NCBI GenBank assembly: GCA_002179805.1
Contig: NAVB01003107.1
Span: forward strand, 1-11,011
Direction of reading: 5' to 3'
DNA length: 11,011 bases
Source: Acanthamoeba lenticulata
Lineage: Eukaryota; Discosea; Longamoebia; Acanthamoebidae
Shown: positions 6,701 to 11,011 of the stretch, piece by piece
Layout: the number at the start of each line of letters is the position of its first letter
How positions within the stretch are numbered: the first letter of the stretch is position 1
Notes under the pieces: generated by a model
Told to the model about the DNA's origin: nothing
The model's database searches: none
The model's input: only the letters and a program-made list of their open reading frames with translations
Position numbers and translations under genes: made by a program

Positions 6701-8550
6701 GCCGGCGGTGAGAAGCTCAAGAGGCAAAAGGCCAAGTTCGAAGCGGCAACCAAGGCCGTCGACGACCTGCGGCGCAAGATCAACCGAGCCAAAGTGCGGC
6801 TTACCTCGGGCAAAAAAGAGTCCACCCAGGCCCGCGTACGTTGCTCCATTCCATTCAGCTCCAGTTTAACAGCACGCGGAGCACAATGTCTAACGTTGTT
6901 TCACCACTAGTCTGCGTTCAAGGAGGCTGAAGCCCAGCTGGCCAAGACGGAGAAGGACCTCGAGAAGAAGGAGGCCAAGTTGAAGAAACTCACCGAGTCG
7001 GCCAGCGACGTGGAGGAGGCCTACACGAAGCTGCAGGAAAAGTATGACGAGAAGGAGAAGAAGGTCCAGGCCATTCAACAGGAGTTCCAAAGCATGAAGG
7101 ACAAGGTCACCCTCATGCGCGGCAAGGAGCTCGAGCTGGAGGGCCAAGTCACCGAGATCAGCAAGGTGCGCTCTCCCTCTCCCCAACAGATAGAATTATT
7201 CGCAAATTCGGCATTACTAATGGTCTGCTCTTTGCACATGACGCAATACGTAGACGCTGCATACGCACCAAAAAACCGCCCAGGGCTGGGCAGCGCGCAT
7301 CACCGACCTACACAAGAAATACGCTGCTCTCTACCAAGACTACCTGGCCGAGGATGACCAAACCGAGGCGGCCGAGAAGGAAGAGGAAGAAGCAATGGAA
7401 GAAGAAGAAGAAGAAGAAGAGAAAGAAGAAGAGGAGGAGGAAGAGGAGGACGATGAAGAGGAAGAAGAGGAGGAGGAAGAAGACGACGAGGAGGAAGAAG
7501 ATGAAGACGGTGATGGTCGGGCGAAGAGGGCACGCAAGAAGAAGCAGAAGAAGCAAAAGACAGTCAAGGCCAAGAGCAAGAAGGTCCAGCCACAGAAACC
7601 AAGCAGTAAAGCCAAGAAGGGAGCGGGAGGCACCCTCCGGGTATTCAGCACCGAGGAGCTGAGCCGATTCTCGCCGGAGGAGCTCGAGGTGGCCGTGGGC
7701 ACCAAGCAGGACGAGCTGCAGTCGCTGCGGCCCAACCTGCAGGCCCTAAAGCAGTACCGCGAGAAGCATCGCGAGTACGAGGCGCGGGCTAAGGACTTGG
7801 CCAAGATCACTGAAGCCCGCGACGCCCAGCGCGCCCTCTACGACAGCCTACGCAAGAAGCGGCTTGATGTCTTCATGGAGGGCTTCACCCAAATCACCAT
7901 GAAGCTCAAGGAGATGTATCAGATGATCACCATCGGCGGTGACGCTGAACTCGAGGTACTTTTCCCCCCAAAATAGCGCACCCACGAAGCTTTATGACGG
8001 TGGAGCTCACAATGTTGTTGCGAATCCTAGTTGGTCGATACCCTCGACCCGTTCTCCGAGGGCGTGGTGTTCAGCGTGCGGCCGCCAAAGAAGAGCTGGA
8101 AGAACATCATCAACTTGTCCGGTGGTGAGAAGACCTTGGCCTCGCTAGCCCTCGTCTTTGCGCTCCACCACTACAAGCCAACACCGATCTACGTCATGGA
8201 TGAGGTGCCTCTTCCTTCAAAAACGGCCACCATTTCGCTGGTGTGACTCACATGACTCGTCGTGCCTACAGATCGACGCCGCGCTCGACTTCCGCAATGT
8301 GTCGATTATTGGCCACTACATCAAGGAGCGGACGAAGGACGCGCAGTTCCTGGTTATCTCCCTGCGCAACAACATGTTTGAGCTGGCCGATCGCGTGGTG
8401 GGCATCTACAAGACCCACAACGCCTCCAAGTCGCTCCCGCTCAACCCGCAGGCCTTTGGCCACGTCCTCGCTGCCGCCACTCAGACCGCCTTGGGCCACC
8501 ACGCCGGCGACAAGGAGAACCGCCCTCCGGCCGCGCAGGCCACCGTGTAA
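3748..8550 (+). CDS. SMC4: SMC4, structural maintenance of chromosomes 4 (condensin subunit), complete
   Basis: Core ATPase of condensin, which pairs with SMC2 and compacts mitotic chromosomes. Exons: 3748-3846, 3921-4112, 4175-4516, 4584-5660, 5714-5953, 6044-6152, 6213-6475, 6557-6835, 6911-7165, 7284-7955, 8031-8204, 8272-8550; product 1326 aa, normal for SMC4. [17 protein letters not shown] at the N terminus is SMC4-typical. Walker A is GPNGSGKS (residues 40-47). The first coiled coil runs about 200-510. The hinge includes [15 protein letters not shown] and GTMSGGG (675-681). The second coiled coil is about 700-950, and the ABC signature LSGGEKT is at about 1205-1211. Walker B (YVMDE-IDAALD) is split by the last intron. 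An acidic then basic insertion lies at about 984-1070. The last residues include a KEN motif (1315-1317). The TGA met by reading straight through at 6170-6172 lies inside the 60-bp intron 6153-6212. The in-frame ATG at 3685 is less likely as start. Confidence 0.96.
7378..7575 (+). repeat. Low-complexity purine tract encoding acidic/basic insert of SMC4
   Basis: Imperfect GAA/GAG codon repeats encode about 45 mostly Glu/Asp residues (about 985-1030), followed at once by a Lys/Arg-rich stretch ([13 protein letters not shown] and onward, about 1031-1055). The plus strand is pure purine from 7397 to 7450 (54 nt) and again from 7455 to 7483 (29 nt). Mixed GAA/GAG use and interspersed GAC/GAT codons suggest expansion from triplets followed by divergence. 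It sits in exon 10 between the C-terminal coiled coil and the segment leading to the ATPase head. Confidence 0.9.
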
Positions 8551-8827
8551 ATACTTTTGAAACCATCCCCATCATCAACATGTTGGCCTTTTGGGTTGTG
8601 CAACGACGTGCTGCTGCGCGGGAAGAACAAGCTGCCGCATTTCGCCCCAGAAGGGCAGGAAGAGGGACGCACAAGTCGCCAAAATTTCGAGGAAGAGCAC
8701 GAAAGGTAGAACCGCTGGCGGGACAGATCAGACAGTCCAGCAAGTGTGAACACACGCGCAGACCACGAGATCTGGTTTTATAAATTCCTCAATCAAGCTA
8801 CGTGCACGTGCAACAGCAGCGCGAAAG
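8551..8827. other. Intergenic region: SMC4 3' end and ClpB promoter
   Basis: 277 bp between the SMC4 stop and the ClpB start. The plus strand has a short frame at 8580-8783 with no recognisable domain, rich in Arg and Ala, that I do not call a gene. The end of the region carries the TATA box and the palindrome ACGTGCACGT (8800-8809, containing the E-box CACGTG at 8805-8810). I looked for heat-shock elements with correct five-base spacing and found none. Confidence 0.5.
8779..8784 (+). promoter_or_regulatory. TATA box of the ClpB gene
   Basis: TATAAA lies in an AT-rich patch, 49 bp upstream of the ATG at 8828. With the usual 25-30 bp TATA-to-start distance, transcription would begin at about 8805-8815. 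That leaves a very short leader and supports the 8828 ATG over the in-frame ATGs further in. Confidence 0.5.
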
Positions 8828-11011
8828 ATGAGACGCGTCTCCATCGCTGAAGGAAGAACCGCAAGCACGTCCCTCGCGGGATGGATGCATCGACGCAGCA
8901 ATCTACCACAGAATCTTGGCCAAGCGTGCCGTATGCTAAGTGAGCAGCCAGTGACACCAAGATGCTCCATGATGCGAACCAGCCGCTGGCCGGTAGCACT
9001 CAGGGCACGCTCCACAGGTCTCCTGCACCCGCAGTCCTTCATGTTGCCCTTGTCGCGGGGCTATTCCAACGGTACGTTCACTTCAATCAGCAATCATCGC
9101 CGCTCCCACATAAAGCTTAAACACCACTTGCGAATCTGTGCGTACCGCACGCAGGCTACACGCGTGGAGGGCAGCCTATTCCGCCGCCGTACATTAACCC
9201 TGACGCCGCGGTGCCGGGTGACGCTTTAAAGAAGTATGGCAAGGACATCACTGCCCTCGCCAAGGAAGGCAAGCTCGACGAGGTTATTGGGCGTGACGAA
9301 GAGATCCGACGTACCATGCAGGTGCTCTCGCGACGCACCAAGAATAACCCTGTGCTCATTGGCGAGGTACTGGCTGCACTCCAATTTTGGTTCTCGAAAC
9401 TCTAAGGCTCACATTCGCCCATTCAGCCAGGAGTTGGTAAGACAGCCATCGTCGAGGGTCTGGCCACGCGCATTATTCATGGCGATGTGCCTGACAGCCT
9501 TAAGGGAAAGAAGGTGATCGGTTTGGACATGGGTAAGTAGACTCCTACACGCTGGCCATCTTTTCGTATGCTGTGCAGCTTACATGCACGCGCATCAGGG
9601 TCACTCGTGGCTGGCGCCAAGTTCAGAGGTGAGTTTGAAGAGCGGCTGAAGGCAGTCCTCAAAGACGTGCACGACCTGAAAGGCGAAGTGATCCTCTTCA
9701 TCGATGAAATGCACACTCTCGTTGGCGCTGGGGTACATACTCGCCTTCTTCTATCCATTCAAGGCCATCGAAACTAACCGCTACTGTTGTTTCTCGCAGG
9801 CGTCTGAGGGCTCCATGGACGCCTCCAACATGCTCAAGCCAGCTCTCGCGCGTGGTGAACTTCACTGGTAGGTTGCTTCTACCCGTCCAGTGTGTCGACT
9901 GAACTAACTCTGCTGTAATGTTCACAGTGTGGGCGCGACTACACTCAACGAGTACCGTAAGTACATCGAAAAGGATCCAGCCTTGGCACGTCGCTTCCAG
10001 TCGGTGTTCGTTCCCGAGCCTACCGTCCAGGACACCATCTCAATCCTTCGCGGCCGTGCGTCACTTCCCTCCATTTTTCCCGTTAGCCCGTGAATGCAAG
10101 CCACAACCCTCAACTTATGCACGTGTTCCTATTGTTTCAACCTGAGCAGTGAAGGAACGGTATGAAGTGCACCATGGAGTGCGCATCACCGACAGTGCCA
10201 TTGTGTCCGCAGCGGTGTACAGCCACCGCTACATCACCGACCGCTTCCTGCCGGACAAGGCGATCGACTTGGTGGATGAAGCAGCCAGCAGGCTGCGGCT
10301 CCAACAGGAGAGCAAGCCCGAGCAGATCGAGGACCTCGACCGACAGCTGATCACGCTCAAGATCGAGCTCGAAGCTCTGCGAAAGGAGACCGACCCGGCC
10401 TCCAACGAGCGCCGAGCCAAAGTTGAGTCTGAGATTTCACGCGTGGAGGGCAAGTCGCAGGAGTTGACTCAAGCCTGGCAAGAGGAGCGGTACGTAAATG
10501 CCTTTTCTTCGTAGAGATTTGCGTTCGAAGTCGAGAGGACTCACGTTGGGCAAATGGCAGAGAAAAGCTGCAAAAGGTCAAGAACCTGAAGGAACAGCTC
10601 AAGAAGGCCAAGCTCGACTTGATGAAGGCCGAGAGGAACGGTGACTTGGCCCGGGCTGGTGAGCTGGCCTACGGCGTGATCCCCACTCTCGAGAAGCAGC
10701 TGCCCAAGGAGTACGTTCGCTTTAGCTGTGTTCACTTCCCAAAATCCTGCCCCGAGCGCTGACTGTCATCATTCCGTTTATGCGTACAGCCAAGGAGTCG
10801 AGACGACAATGTTGGGTGAAGCAGTGACGGACAACGACATTGCGCTCGTGGTGTCGCGCGCCACGGGTATCCCCGTACAGAACCTGCTTCTTGGCGAGAG
10901 GGAAAAGTTGCTTCACATGGAGCAGACACTGGCCTCTCGCGTGAAGGGCCAAAACGAGGCCGTCGGCGCCGTAAGGTACTCGGATCTCGACCCTTCTTTA
11001 CCTTCTTGTTT
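8828..11011 (+). CDS. HSP78: Mitochondrial ClpB/Hsp78-type AAA+ disaggregase, 5' part only
   Basis: A Hsp100 disaggregase that extracts proteins from aggregates with Hsp70. Exons: 8828-9071, 9155-9366, 9427-9532, 9599-9732, 9800-9867, 9928-10055, 10150-10489, 10561-10710, 10790-10975; the intron starting at 10976 is cut by the edge. The visible product is 522 aa plus a split Ser codon. Residues 1-81 are Arg/Ser-rich, nearly acid-free and end SRGYSNG, a plausible mitochondrial presequence. NBD1 follows directly ([19 protein letters not shown]), so the Clp N-domain is absent, as in yeast Hsp78. Walker A is GEPGVGKT (151-158), pore loop KFRG (195-198), Walker B LFIDE (220-224), sensor GATT (257-260) and arginine fingers R276/R277. 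A coiled-coil middle domain at about 350-460 identifies ClpB rather than Clp[11 protein letters not shown] begins the NBD2 linker; NBD2 lies beyond the edge. An intron splits GE from PGVGKT. Confidence 0.94.

Noticed and set aside
7300..7810. Minus-strand frames rich in Leu, Pro or Ser
   Set aside because: They are complements of the purine-rich SMC4 insert; low complexity only.
8616..8778. E2F-like GCGCGGGAA (8616-8624) and several GAA triplets as E2F or heat-shock sites for ClpB
   Set aside because: The E2F match is imperfect and isolated, and the GAA/TTC units are not in the required five-base phase.
8580..8783. 67-codon plus-strand frame between SMC4 and ClpB
   Set aside because: Arg/Ala-rich with no domain, and it covers the likely ClpB promoter and TATA box.
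1..11011. tRNA, rRNA, CRISPR arrays, transposons and operon-type structure
   Set aside because: No cloverleaf, spaced direct repeats, terminal inverted repeats or transposase motifs were seen by eye on either strand.

Overview
The window is nuclear DNA from a gene-dense, intron-rich unicellular eukaryote. I can thread five protein-coding genes through it using 32 complete GT-AG introns of only 53-118 bp, plus one intron cut by the right edge. Intergenic gaps are 137-380 bp. The GC-leaning coding sequence, many short introns with GTACGT/GTAAGT-like donors, and a protein set typical of protists together suggest an amoebozoan such as Acanthamoeba. That assignment is an inference from style; no species marker is present. 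I see no bacterial operon logic, mobile element, CRISPR array or RNA gene.

Layout. (1) Minus strand, bases 1-211: the 5' end of an RBM18-like RRM protein gene, running off the left edge. (2) Bases 212-448: a short divergent promoter region. (3) Plus strand, 449-1843: a seven-exon cyclin of the cyclin Q (cyclin M/FAM58) type, the CDK10 partner. (4) 1844-2223: intergenic. (5) Plus strand, 2224-3610: a seven-exon histidine phosphatase (phosphoglycerate mutase superfamily). (6) 3611-3747: a compact promoter with two E2F-type sites. (7) Plus strand, 3748-8550: a complete twelve-exon SMC4, the condensin ATPase subunit, with an unusual acidic-then-basic insertion. (8) 8551-8827: intergenic, with a TATA box near its end. 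(9) Plus strand, 8828 to the right edge: the first nine exons of a mitochondrial ClpB/Hsp78-type disaggregase that lacks the ClpB N-domain.

The genes do not form one pathway. RBM18-like and cyclin Q are head to head; cyclin Q, the phosphatase, SMC4 and ClpB are head to tail. The most interesting signals concern SMC4. It has a pair of E2F consensus sites 21 bp apart just upstream, a KEN-type degron motif at the extreme C terminus, and a roughly 40-residue Glu/Asp block followed by a Lys/Arg block before its C-terminal ATPase head. Four introns are multiples of three with no stop codon, so plain translation reads through them. Protein-family alignment shows they should be removed, or may be alternatively retained.
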